From Pedobacter mucosus (GTDB taxonomy: Bacteria; Bacteroidota; Bacteroidia; Sphingobacteriales; Sphingobacteriaceae), in the NCBI RefSeq assembly GCF_022200785.1, contig NZ_CP087585.1, forward strand, positions 4,712,001 to 4,776,000: a stretch of 64,000 nt of DNA. The letters run 5' to 3'. A program made the translations under genes and the position numbers. The notes beneath the pieces were generated by a model that had not been told where the DNA came from, made no database searches, and saw only the letters and a program-made list of their open reading frames with translations. Below, in pieces: positions 1-7,277 of the stretch; positions within the stretch are counted from its first letter, which is position 1; each line of letters opens with the position of its first letter.

Positions 1-626
1 TAATCGATTTACAATTTTTAGGAATTGATAATGTTTTGGCTTTACGTGGTGATGCCCGTGCTGCCGATCATTCATTTGTGCCAACTAATGGTGGACATTG
101 TTACGCCACAGATTTAATTCAGCATATTAAAAATCATAATGAAGGCAAGTTTTTACATGAGGATATTGAAACATTCAAAAGCGATTTCTGTATCGGCGTT
201 GCCGGATATCCTGAAAAACATTTTGAGGCTCCAAATCTAAATGCTGATTTCAAATATTTGAAGAAAAAAGTAGATATGGGTGCAGAATTTATTGTAACCC
301 AAATGTTTTTTGACAATCAGAAATATTTTGCATTTGTAAATAAATGTAGGGAGAATGGAATTAATGTTCCTATTATACCCGGTTTAAAGCCAATCAGTAC
401 TCTTTCGCAGCTAAATGTTCTGCCAAAGATTTTCCATATCGATTTACCAGATGAATTATCGGATGCTTTATCTCACGCTAAGAGCAACGCAGAGGCAAAA
501 GAAATTGGTACAGAAGCGATGATCAAACAAGCTAAAGAATTAATGGAGTTTGGTGCGCCTGTGCTTCATTTTTACACTATGGGTAGACCCGGACAAACAA
601 AGGAGATTGCCAAAGCAATATTTTAA
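1..626 (+). CDS. metF: Methylenetetrahydrofolate reductase, 5' end cut off
   Basis: MetF reduces 5,10-methylene-THF to 5-methyl-THF, the methyl donor for methionine synthesis, using a flavin. The reading frame is open from base 3 and enters at ILDQ-like sequence running into GIDNVLALRGD, the conserved core of the TIM-barrel family, then shows FCIGVAGYPEKH, GAEFIVTQMFFDN, IIPGLKPI and LHFYTMGRP. About 208 residues are visible; the family is about 310-320, so roughly the first third lies outside the window. An internal TTG at 36 is not a credible start because conserved family sequence continues upstream of it. The stop is at 624-626 and no clear terminator follows. Confidence 0.93.
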   Translation, partial: IDLQFLGIDNVLALRGDARAADHSFVPTNGGHCYATDLIQHIKNHNEGKFLHEDIETFKSDFCIGVAGYPEKHFEAPNLNADFKYLKKKVDMGAEFIVTQMFFDNQKYFAFVNKCRENGINVPIIPGLKPISTLSQLNVLPKIFHIDLPDELSDALSHAKSNAEAKEIGTEAMIKQAKELMEFGAPVLHFYTMGRPGQTKEIAKAIF

Positions 627-680
627 GAACGCAAGAAACAATTTACCTTTAAAATATTACAGAACTTTAACTCCCATTGG

Positions 681-711
681 TTGTTTAAATTATAAGAAAT
701 TAATAGTTTTG
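681..711 (+). promoter_or_regulatory. Candidate Bacteroidota promoter for the 98-aa gene
   Basis: TTG (681-683), 20 bases, then TAGTTTTG (704-711), a perfect match to the TAnnTTTG -7 element known for Bacteroidota primary sigma factors. The box ends only 7 bases before the ATG at 719, so the transcript would be nearly leaderless. Confidence 0.5.
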
Positions 712-718
712 ATTTATT

Positions 719-1015
719 ATGAGCGGTTCAAAATATCTTTTAATATTTTTTATTGCGCTAACACTTATGTTTAAGGTTAGTCATGTAACTTCGGTCATAA
801 TCTTTCCAAATGCTAGCCAAGTAGAAATTGACCAGGAAGAATCTGAAAAAGAGGAAAAGAAAACTGAAATCGAAATTTGTGTAAATCAAACTATTCAAAA
901 TTATCCTATAATTTTCGCTTACGAAACTGAAAAACCTCTTGTTGTAAGAGAAGGTTTTTTTCATATTTCTTATTATCCAGAGGTGTTAACACCACCACCA
1001 TCTCTAATAATATAG
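719..1015 (+). CDS. Small acidic exported or membrane-anchored protein, unknown function
   Basis: I do not recognise a named family. The 98-residue product has a hydrophobic N-terminus (about residues 5-28) that could be a signal peptide or single anchor, then a strongly acidic lysine/glutamate stretch (about 36-50), and a C-terminal part ending PEVLTPPPSLII. The start is the ATG at 719, which sits just behind a perfect -7 promoter element. It lies 92 bases after metF on the same strand but has its own promoter, so it is probably a separate unit. A Pro-rich tail on a short exported protein is a pattern I have seen in Bacteroidota hypothetical proteins, but I assign no role. Confidence 0.6.
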   Translation: MSGSKYLLIFFIALTLMFKVSHVTSVIIFPNASQVEIDQEESEKEEKKTEIEICVNQTIQNYPIIFAYETEKPLVVREGFFHISYYPEVLTPPPSLII

Positions 1016-1091
1016 TTTCACTTCCGTAATTCATTTCTCTTCGATTTCAGTCGAAAGGAATTTCCATTAACTTTCTTAAATATACAATAGT

Positions 1092-1511
1092 ATGAAACGA
1101 GCAATTTCACTATCATTTGCGGTATTCTTAATATTCGCATTTACAAAAATAAAAGCGCAGGAGGTTGCGCAAACCAACATTCAACCGATAAACAATTCAG
1201 TTTCATTGTTATCTCAGTTGCAGCCAATCAGTTTTAATTATGATAAAAATTGGGCAGATAAATTAAAAATTTCGAGTAAATCTCAGTTCGGATTTTTAAC
1301 TTCTGATTTTCAAAAAGTTTTACCCGCTTTAGTGACTAAAACAGCCAAAGATTATGCTGCTGGGAAGAATGCTTTTAACACAGCAACGATAGCGAAAATC
1401 GATTATGAGAGTTTAGTTCCGTTATTGGTTGGCAGTATAAAAGAGCAACAGCTACAGATAGAAGAGTTGAGGCGAGAAGTACAAATGCTTAAATCGCAAA
1501 GTGCTAGATAA
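1092..1511 (+). CDS. Secreted protein with S74-type C-terminal (endosialidase chaperone-like) segment
   Basis: The 139-aa product begins with a clear signal peptide ending near IKAQ (about residues 1-22). The rest resembles the intramolecular chaperone domain (peptidase S74) found at the end of phage tail spikes and some bacterial surface proteins: SFNYDKNWADKLKI, QFGFLTSDFQKVLPALV, IDYESLVPLLVGSIKEQQ, and a final coiled coil QIEELRREVQMLK. In tail spikes this domain trimerises the protein and then cleaves itself off; here it is not attached to any fibre, which is common in Bacteroidota but unexplained. A hairpin terminator follows directly. Family assignment is inference from these motifs. 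Confidence 0.75.
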   Translation: MKRAISLSFAVFLIFAFTKIKAQEVAQTNIQPINNSVSLLSQLQPISFNYDKNWADKLKISSKSQFGFLTSDFQKVLPALVTKTAKDYAAGKNAFNTATIAKIDYESLVPLLVGSIKEQQLQIEELRREVQMLKSQSAR

Positions 1512-1518
1512 CTTTAAG

Positions 1519-1545
1519 GTCCCGATTGAAAGATCGGGACTTTTT
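1519..1545 (+). terminator. Rho-independent terminator
   Basis: GTCCCGAT (1519-1526) pairs with ATCGGGAC (1533-1540) around a 6-base loop, followed by TTTTT (1541-1545), 8 bases after the stop of the S74-type gene. Confidence 0.85.
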
Positions 1546-1556
1546 AATAAACAACA

Positions 1557-2291
1557 TTACCAGCTTAATTCATTTAGAGCTTTCTTATATTTTTCTTCAT
1601 CAAAACGATAAAGATGTGGTGCTTTGTGTGCGCCACCTTTTCTAGGTTCGTCAAGTTTGATTAAAATGTCATAACGCATAATTTTCCTGTAGAAATTTCC
1701 CCGGTTTAATTTTTGGCCAAGAATAGTTTCATATAATGATTGCAATTCAGGCATGGTAAAGGTTTTTGGCATCAAATTATATCCTATTGGCTTATAACTT
1801 AATTGCTCCCGAAGGGTTTTAAGTGCCTTTTTTAATATCAATTCGTGATCCATTACCATTGTTGGTAATTGATTTATGGATACCCATTCGCAGCTTTCTG
1901 AAAACGAATCAGGAATAGGAGTAACATTAGTTTGATCAACCAATGCATAATATCCAACAGTAATGAAGCGCTGCTTATGCCATAAATCATCTTTGTAAGC
2001 TGCAAAATAATTTTCGGATCTGTTAATATCTCCGAAAACTCCAAAAACATTTAAGAAAATTCTTTCGGCCCCGCTTCGTTCAAAAAGCACTCTCTTGGCA
2101 GCATCATCAAGTGATTCATCTTTAAATACGTAGCCTCCTGGTAATATCCAATTTTTTTCGTTCTTAATCTTTAATATAAGAACATTTAAGCTGCTATTGC
2201 TAAACCCAAAAACCACACAATCTACTGAGACATGTGGTAAAGCTGTTCTCCAATGTGCATCGCTCGATCGTTCTAATTCTTTATCAATCAT
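1557..2291 (-). CDS. Nudix-domain transcriptional regulator (NrtR/AraR-like), degenerate Nudix box
   Basis: The 244-aa protein has an N-terminal Nudix fold (about residues 20-155) and a C-terminal winged-helix-like region (about 165-240, including TFTMPELQSLYETI and RGNFYRKIMRYDIL), the arrangement of Nudix-related regulators that control sugar or NAD genes. The Nudix box starts with G53-x5-E59-x7-R67, but the REUxEExGU part reads RVLFERSGA: the Glu after R67 is Val68 and the second Glu of EE is Arg72. Loss of two of three metal-binding acids argues for a ligand sensor without hydrolase activity. It is divergent from the GH3 beta-glucosidase, and the shared 126-base gap holds a 25-bp palindrome. 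Regulation of the glucosidase is inference. Confidence 0.85.
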   Translation of the reverse strand: MIDKELERSSDAHWRTALPHVSVDCVVFGFSNSSLNVLILKIKNEKNWILPGGYVFKDESLDDAAKRVLFERSGAERIFLNVFGVFGDINRSENYFAAYKDDLWHKQRFITVGYYALVDQTNVTPIPDSFSESCEWVSINQLPTMVMDHELILKKALKTLREQLSYKPIGYNLMPKTFTMPELQSLYETILGQKLNRGNFYRKIMRYDILIKLDEPRKGGAHKAPHLYRFDEEKYKKALNELSW

Positions 2292-2355
2292 CTTCTAAAC
2301 TGCTTTCCTTGGTTGCTAAGTTAAATAATTTGTTTTTATTAAAATAAAACATTAA

Positions 2356-2380
2356 TCATTGTTTCATAATGAAACAATGA
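2356..2380. promoter_or_regulatory. 25-bp perfect palindrome, probable operator
   Basis: TCATTGTTTCAT (2356-2367) and ATGAAACAATGA (2369-2380) are exact inverted repeats around a single A at 2368. The palindrome covers the -33 region of the glucosidase promoter and lies 65 bases from the start of the Nudix regulator, so a dimer bound here would block the glucosidase and could also affect the regulator gene. Confidence 0.75.
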
Positions 2381-2390
2381 CCTATATTTG
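2359..2390 (+). promoter_or_regulatory. Candidate promoter of the GH3 gene
   Basis: TTG (2359-2361), 21 bases, TATATTTG (2383-2390), matching TAnnTTTG. The upstream element lies inside the palindromic operator. The coding start at 2418 is 27 bases downstream. Confidence 0.65.
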
Positions 2391-2417
2391 TTATTGTCAA
2401 CCAAATATTAAGTAAAT

Positions 2418-4859
2418 ATGAAAATCAAATATTTCAAAAAGGCAGCCGTTGTATTTCTTTCAGGCGCTTTGATTCTTCCTCTGTTGAGCTGGAAAGAAGA
2501 TCCAATAAAGAAATCAACTATTAGTATTAATGGCTTCACGTTTACTGATTTGAATAAAAATGGAGAATTGGATCGATACGAGGATTATCGTCTGTCTATA
2601 GCCGATCGAATAACAGATTTAATCAGCAAAATGACTGATGATGAAAAAGCATCAATGCTGATGGGAACTGGAATGCCAGGTTTTGATGGTTTAACGCCTG
2701 TTGTTGGTGCCATTGAAGGTCGTGTTCCAGGGGCAGCAGGTGGAACATACGCCATTAAACGTTTAGGAATTCCAGAAATTATCGTAGCAGATGGCCCTGC
2801 TGGATTACGAATTAAACCCATTCGCGATAATGATAAAAACACTTATTACTGTACAGCTTTTCCTGTTGGAACAGCTTTGGCATCTACATGGAATCCTTTG
2901 CTAATTGAATCAGTTGGCAAAGCAATGGGAAATGAAGTGAAAGAATATGGCGTAGATGTACTTTTGGCTCCAGCTTTAAACATTCATAGAAATCCTTTAA
3001 ATGGAAGAAATTTTGAATATTATTCTGAAGATCCACTGATTGCAGGCAAAATCGCTGCGGCAATGGTTAATGGCATTCAATCGAACGGTGTTGGCACTTC
3101 TGTAAAACATTTTGCAGCCAATAATCAGGAAACCAATCGACTTTCCATTAATGAAAATATTACAGAAAGGGCAATGCGTGAATTGTATTTAAAAGGCTTT
3201 GAAATTACAGTTAAAGAATCAAGCCCATGGACGATCATGTCTTCTTACAATAAAATAAATGGCACTTATACTTCGGCAAGAAAAGATTTATTAACTGATA
3301 TTCTTCGTGATGAATGGGGATTTAAAGGCATTGTAATGACAGATTGGTTTGGTGGATTTGCTGGTTTTAGCTCAATTCAAGGTGGAACTAGTAACGTTGC
3401 AGATCAATTAACCGCAGGTAACGATTTATTAATGCCCGGAATTCCAGCTCAAAAAAAGGCTATTCTCGAAGCCATGAAAAACGGTAAATTGACCAAGGAA
3501 GTCGTGGACAGAGATTTAAGAAATATTTTAACCCTTGTTTTAAAGTCTTCTACAATGGCAAAATATAAATATTCTGATAAGCCAGATTTGAAATCGCATA
3601 CTGCAATTACCCGTTCAGCCGCTGCGGAAGGAATGATTTTGCTTAAAAATGATGCTGCAATATTGCCATTTAACAGTAAAGCAAATCCCATTTCCGCATT
3701 TGGAGTAACTTCTTATGATTTTATAGCAGGTGGAACCGGAAGTGGTGATGTAAATGAAGCTTACACGGTTTCATTAATTGAAGGCTTAAATAAAGCAGGC
3801 TACAAATTGGATGATGAATTAAATAAAATGTATAGCCCTTTTGTAGCTAAAGAAAAAGCAGCAGAATTGGCGAGTAGAAAAGAGCGTGGTATTTTAGCTT
3901 TGCCTCAGCGCTTGCCTGAATTGGAATTAAGTAAAGATCTAATTGCTAAAAAAGCTGAATCAACGGCATTGGCCATTATTACCGTTGGAAGAAATTCTGG
4001 TGAAGGAGGCGATAGGAATATAAATGACGATTTTAATTTAGCCGCTGATGAAATCATGCTGATCAATAATGTCAGTGAAGCTTTCCATGCAAAAGGGAAA
4101 AAGGTTGTCGTGATTTTAAATATTGGTGGCGTAATTGAAACGGCTAGTTGGAAAGACAAGGTAGATGCGATTTTACTTTCATGGCAACCAGGGCAAGAAG
4201 GTGGCAATTCAGTAGCAGATATTATTAGTGGAAAAGTAAATCCATCGGGTAAGTTAACGATGACTTTTCCAGTAAAGTATGAAGATACGCCATCAGCAAA
4301 AAATTGGTTAGGAACGCCCATTGCAAATCCTGAAAACGTAACTTACGAGGAAGGGATTTATGTTGGTTATCGCTATTTAAATACTTTTAACATTAAGCCA
4401 TCCTATGAATTTGGCTATGGATTATCCTATACAAACTTTGACTATACCAATCTTAAATTGAGTAATAAGACCTTTAACGGAAAGATTATCGCTTCATTAA
4501 GCATTAAAAACACAGGAAAAGTTGCAGGTAAGGAAGTGATAGAATTATACCTTTCTGCACCACATCAAAATATAGATAAACCTAAAATGGAACTGAAAGC
4601 TTTTGCAAAAACAAAATTGCTCAAAGCCGGAGAATCTCAAACCGTTGAACTAACAATTTTACCTAAAGATTTAGCCTCTTTTATGGAAAGTAAAAGTGCA
4701 TGGATTGCCGAAAAAGGAGAATACAAAGTTGCTATCGGTTCTTCATCGTTAAATATTAAACAAACTGCTACTTTTTCTTTAACAAAAGAATTAGAGGTAG
4801 AAAAGGTTCATAAAGCTTTTGCATTAACTACTGTTGTAAACGAGTTGAAGAGTAAATAA
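2418..4859 (+). CDS. Glycoside hydrolase family 3 beta-glucosidase, exported
   Basis: This 813-aa enzyme is a retaining beta-glycosidase, probably releasing glucose (or xylose) from the non-reducing end of oligosaccharides. It has an N-terminal signal segment (about residues 8-25), then the GH3 N-terminal barrel (about 60-370) with KHFAANNQETNR and the nucleophile Asp309 in VMTDWFGG, the GH3 C-terminal domain (about 400-640) with the acid/base loop region around GRNSGEGGDR, and a fibronectin III-like domain (about 690-765). Length is typical of the BglX group. It is a single-gene unit with its own promoter, probably controlled by the divergent Nudix regulator. The last 20 codons and the bases after the stop are repeated 196 bases downstream. 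Confidence 0.93.
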   Translation: MKIKYFKKAAVVFLSGALILPLLSWKEDPIKKSTISINGFTFTDLNKNGELDRYEDYRLSIADRITDLISKMTDDEKASMLMGTGMPGFDGLTPVVGAIEGRVPGAAGGTYAIKRLGIPEIIVADGPAGLRIKPIRDNDKNTYYCTAFPVGTALASTWNPLLIESVGKAMGNEVKEYGVDVLLAPALNIHRNPLNGRNFEYYSEDPLIAGKIAAAMVNGIQSNGVGTSVKHFAANNQETNRLSINENITERAMRELYLKGFEITVKESSPWTIMSSYNKINGTYTSARKDLLTDILRDEWGFKGIVMTDWFGGFAGFSSIQGGTSNVADQLTAGNDLLMPGIPAQKKAILEAMKNGKLTKEVVDRDLRNILTLVLKSSTMAKYKYSDKPDLKSHTAITRSAAAEGMILLKNDAAILPFNSKANPISAFGVTSYDFIAGGTGSGDVNEAYTVSLIEGLNKAGYKLDDELNKMYSPFVAKEKAAELASRKERGILALPQRLPELELSKDLIAKKAESTALAIITVGRNSGEGGDRNINDDFNLAADEIMLINNVSEAFHAKGKKVVVILNIGGVIETASWKDKVDAILLSWQPGQEGGNSVADIISGKVNPSGKLTMTFPVKYEDTPSAKNWLGTPIANPENVTYEEGIYVGYRYLNTFNIKPSYEFGYGLSYTNFDYTNLKLSNKTFNGKIIASLSIKNTGKVAGKEVIELYLSAPHQNIDKPKMELKAFAKTKLLKAGESQTVELTILPKDLASFMESKSAWIAEKGEYKVAIGSSSLNIKQTATFSLTKELEVEKVHKAFALTTVVNELKSK

Positions 4860-5107
4860 AATTAGAAGCTTCCCGACTAGCGATATCTAAATAGCTGTTG
4901 CTGGTCGAGATTTTCAATCTCGACCCAGAAGTAGATAGGATTAAAAATCCTTAGAAATATTAGACGGGATTACAAATCCCGACTAGCGATGGGTAGAAAA
5001 GGTTCATAAAGCTTTTTCATTAACTGCTGTTGTAAACGAGTTGAAGAATAAATAAAATTAGAAGCTTTCCGACTAGCGATAGCTAAATAGCTGTGGTGGG
5101 TCGAGAT
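4796..5107 (+). repeat. Direct duplication of the GH3 gene 3' end
   Basis: Bases 4796-4911 (last 20 codons of the glucosidase, its stop, and about 50 bases after) recur at 4992-5107 with about seven substitutions and the same spacing throughout (offset 196). The downstream copy would encode VEKVHKAFSLTAVVNELKNK and a stop, so it is a gene remnant without a start. The two copies stop matching inside a REP-like palindrome (GGTCGAGATT), which suggests the palindromes were the recombination or insertion point. Confidence 0.9.
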
Positions 5108-5194
5108 TGCAAATCCCGGCTAGCGATGGTTTTTAAGGCTGGGGCTGGTCGAGATTTGCAATCTCGACCCAAGAAATGTGGATTTTTAATCCAC
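4903..5194. repeat. REP-like palindrome cluster, left side of the RAYT
   Basis: Five short hairpins lie here: GGTCGAGATT/AATCTCGACC (4903-4925), GGATT/AATCC (4938-4950), CGGGATT/AATCCCG (4965-4981), a second GGTCGAGATT/AATCTCGACC (5147-5169) and GTGGATT/AATCCAC (5178-5194). They have 3-base loops and are linked by ACTAGCGATGG. A chimera joining the first half of one palindrome to the second half of another lies at about 5099-5119. The last hairpin ends next to the stop of the transposase remnant. The same hairpins and linker recur at 5761-5874, so the pair frames the transposase. Confidence 0.85.
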
Positions 5195-5736
5195 TTATAA
5201 ATATATTACCTCAACCAAACCCATTCCACCGCTGTAATTTAATGCTGAGCTATAAACATAATGTTCAGCTTCATAAACAATCCCGGCTTCTACAGGATTA
5301 TTGTGTATGTAACTTAATTTTTGTTCTTTAAAATGATTGGTTTCCAAGGATATTGGATGAAACCCATGTTGCCAAAATTTAAACTCATCACTTTTTGAAT
5401 GAATCTTGGCAGCAAAGGCAAACTTATTTAATAACCAATCTCTGCTTTCGTTGATTTCTTTAATCGTCGCAACTATTTTTTTGGATGTAAATTTTTAAAA
5501 TCACGCATGATAGCAGAGAGATTTTGTCCCTCGTCAGCACTTACTATCATGTGTAAATGACTTAGCATTAAACACCATGAATAAATAACTAACCCTTTTT
5601 CTTTCTGGCAATATTTGAGACTTTCAACAATAACATTAGATAACTCTTTCCTTGTAAAAACATCAATCCAATTTACAACTGTTGTCGTTATAAAATAAAT
5701 GCCATTATCATCAGCAACCTTATACTTAAACCCCAT
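5195..5736 (-). pseudogene. REP-associated tyrosine transposase (RAYT), frameshifted
   Basis: RAYTs are single-strand HUH nucleases of the IS200-like Y1 family that cut REP palindromes. The first 87 codons (5736 to 5473) carry the HUH motif H60-L-H62 in LMLSHLHMIVS and end RDFKNLHPKK then TAG. The frame shifted by -1 continues at once with IVATIKEINESRDWLLNKF, FWQHGFHPISLET and the family block SYIHNNPVEAGIV, to a stop at 5195-5197; joined, this gives about 180 aa, the usual RAYT length. The break lies in a run of seven A on the coding strand (plus-strand T7, 5476-5482), read A_AAA_AAA directly before the stop. That is either a one-base deletion or an in-phase -1 slippery heptamer. REP-like palindromes lie on both sides. 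Confidence 0.85.
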
Positions 5737-5760
5737 TAATAAATATAAGTATAATTGAAA

Positions 5761-5874
5761 GGATTAAAAATCCTAAGAAATAATAGACGGGATTACAAAT
5801 CCCGACTAGCGATGGTGTTTAAGACTGGTCGAGATTTGTAATCTCGACCTAAGAAATGTGGATTTTTAATCCAC
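5761..5874. repeat. REP-like palindrome cluster, right side of the RAYT
   Basis: Four hairpins in a row: GGATT/AATCC (5761-5773), CGGGATT/AATCCCG (5788-5804), GGTCGAGATT/AATCTCGACC (5827-5849) and GTGGATT/AATCCAC (5858-5874). Order, linker ACTAGCGATGG and tail AAGAAATGTGG are as in the left cluster. It ends 8 bases from the thrC stop. Confidence 0.85.
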
Positions 5875-5882
5875 TTTATCAA

Positions 5883-7190
5883 TTACCCCCTCAATAAATA
5901 ATTTTTAAATCCTTCAAAATCTGTTGCTAATTGATCAGCATGATGTGATTTACTTTCCAAAGCTTTCACCTGCACTGGAATTTCAATTTTACTTGCAATC
6001 TCAATTGGGAAGATATCGGGAAACTTACAAGCATGAGCAGTTGATAAAAATACTGCCGCAGTTTCATCCATAGGGTTTTCCTTTCTAAATTTTTCAATTG
6101 CTATGTAGGCAATTGCAGTGTGCGGACAAGCAACATAATTAAATTTGTTATCGATCTCTTTAATTCCGGCAAGCGTTTCTTCATCATCAAAACGATAAGA
6201 AGTAACTACTTTTTTAAGCGCATCTACATCTCCTTTAAATAAATCCATAATGCGAATCCAATTGCTTGGCGCACCCACATCCATGGCGTTTGAGTAAGTT
6301 TGTGTAGATGGTTTAGTTTCATAAATTCCAGTCTCGAAAAAGCGGGGAACGGTATCATTTATGTTGGTTGCTGCTATAAATTGCTTAACCGGTAAGCCTA
6401 ACTTATACGCTAGTAAACCTGCACCAATATTTCCGAAATTTCCACTTGGAACAGAGAAAATAACATCATTTATACCCTGTTTTTTGAGCTGGGCATAAGT
6501 ATTGAAATAATAAAATGTTTGCGGAATTAACCTAGCAATATTGATTGAATTTGCAGAAGTTAGTCGTAGTTTCCCGTTCAACTCATCATCAGCAAAAGCT
6601 TGCTTTACCAAAGCTTGGCAATCATCAAAAGTGCCTTTAACTTCGATAGCTCTAATGTTTTGCCCGTTGGTAGTTAATTGTAATTCTTGTATCGGACTCA
6701 CTTTTCCCTCTGGATAAAGAATGGTAACTCTTGTATTAGGTACGCCTAAAAAGCCTAATGCAACTGCGCCACCGGTATCGCCAGAAGTAGCTACCAATAC
6801 ATCTAATAATTGCTCGCCATCTTTAAGGAAATATGCCATCACACGACTCATAAAACGAGCACCAAAATCTTTAAAAGCCAGTGATGGTCCGTGGAAAAGT
6901 TCTAAAACGAAAGTTTTATCATCAAGCTTTACAGCAGGAGCTTCAAAATTAATAGCGTCTTCAATTATTGCTTTTAAAGCCTCAGCAGGGATCTCATCTT
7001 TTAGTAAGGTTGAAGCAATTTCGTAAGCGATTTCAGGTAAAGAATATTTCTCAATATTTTCAATAAATTCTGCATCTAACTGCGGAATTTCTACAGGCAT
7101 ATATAAGCCTTTATCCTGCGGCATGCTATTAAAAACGGCGTCTTTGAAGGAAACACGTAAATCCTTGTTATTGGTCGAATATAGTTTCAT
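5883..7190 (-). CDS. thrC: Threonine synthase
   Basis: ThrC converts O-phosphohomoserine to threonine with pyridoxal phosphate, the last step of the pathway. The 435-aa protein starts MKLYSTNNKDLRVSF, typical of the bacterial ThrC type, has the PLP lysine Lys107 in SLAFKDFGARF, the substrate/phosphate loop ATSGDTGGAVALGF, and a downstream SVPSGNFGNIGAG glycine loop. Length is normal. It is the third gene of thrABC on the minus strand, 87 bases after thrB, separated by an imperfect inverted-repeat spacer. Expression should depend on the attenuator upstream of thrA. Confidence 0.96.
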   Translation of the reverse strand: MKLYSTNNKDLRVSFKDAVFNSMPQDKGLYMPVEIPQLDAEFIENIEKYSLPEIAYEIASTLLKDEIPAEALKAIIEDAINFEAPAVKLDDKTFVLELFHGPSLAFKDFGARFMSRVMAYFLKDGEQLLDVLVATSGDTGGAVALGFLGVPNTRVTILYPEGKVSPIQELQLTTNGQNIRAIEVKGTFDDCQALVKQAFADDELNGKLRLTSANSINIARLIPQTFYYFNTYAQLKKQGINDVIFSVPSGNFGNIGAGLLAYKLGLPVKQFIAATNINDTVPRFFETGIYETKPSTQTYSNAMDVGAPSNWIRIMDLFKGDVDALKKVVTSYRFDDEETLAGIKEIDNKFNYVACPHTAIAYIAIEKFRKENPMDETAAVFLSTAHACKFPDIFPIEIASKIEIPVQVKALESKSHHADQLATDFEGFKNYLLRG

Positions 7191-7277
7191 TTTAGGGTAT
7201 AAAGTTTAGGGTTTAAGGTTGAGTGTTATGATGCATAGTTTTACCATACACCTTTAAACCTTCACCTTAGACCTTTT
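7191..7277. repeat. Imperfect inverted-repeat spacer between thrB and thrC
   Basis: The spacer is built from variants of GTTTAAGGT on the left (7196-7230) and its complement ACCTTTAAACC and ACCTTAGACC on the right (7244-7277), able to form a long imperfect hairpin. There is no T-run typical of a strong terminator inside the operon direction. Confidence 0.55.

Noticed and set aside
3905..4321. 138-codon minus-strand frame inside the GH3 gene
   Set aside because: Antisense to a well conserved enzyme with a clear codon pattern on the plus strand; no promoter or family motif.
4860..5874. CRISPR-like array of palindromes
   Set aside because: The repeated hairpins differ from one another, spacing is irregular, there are no equal-length spacers and no cas genes. 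They fit REP elements around a RAYT.
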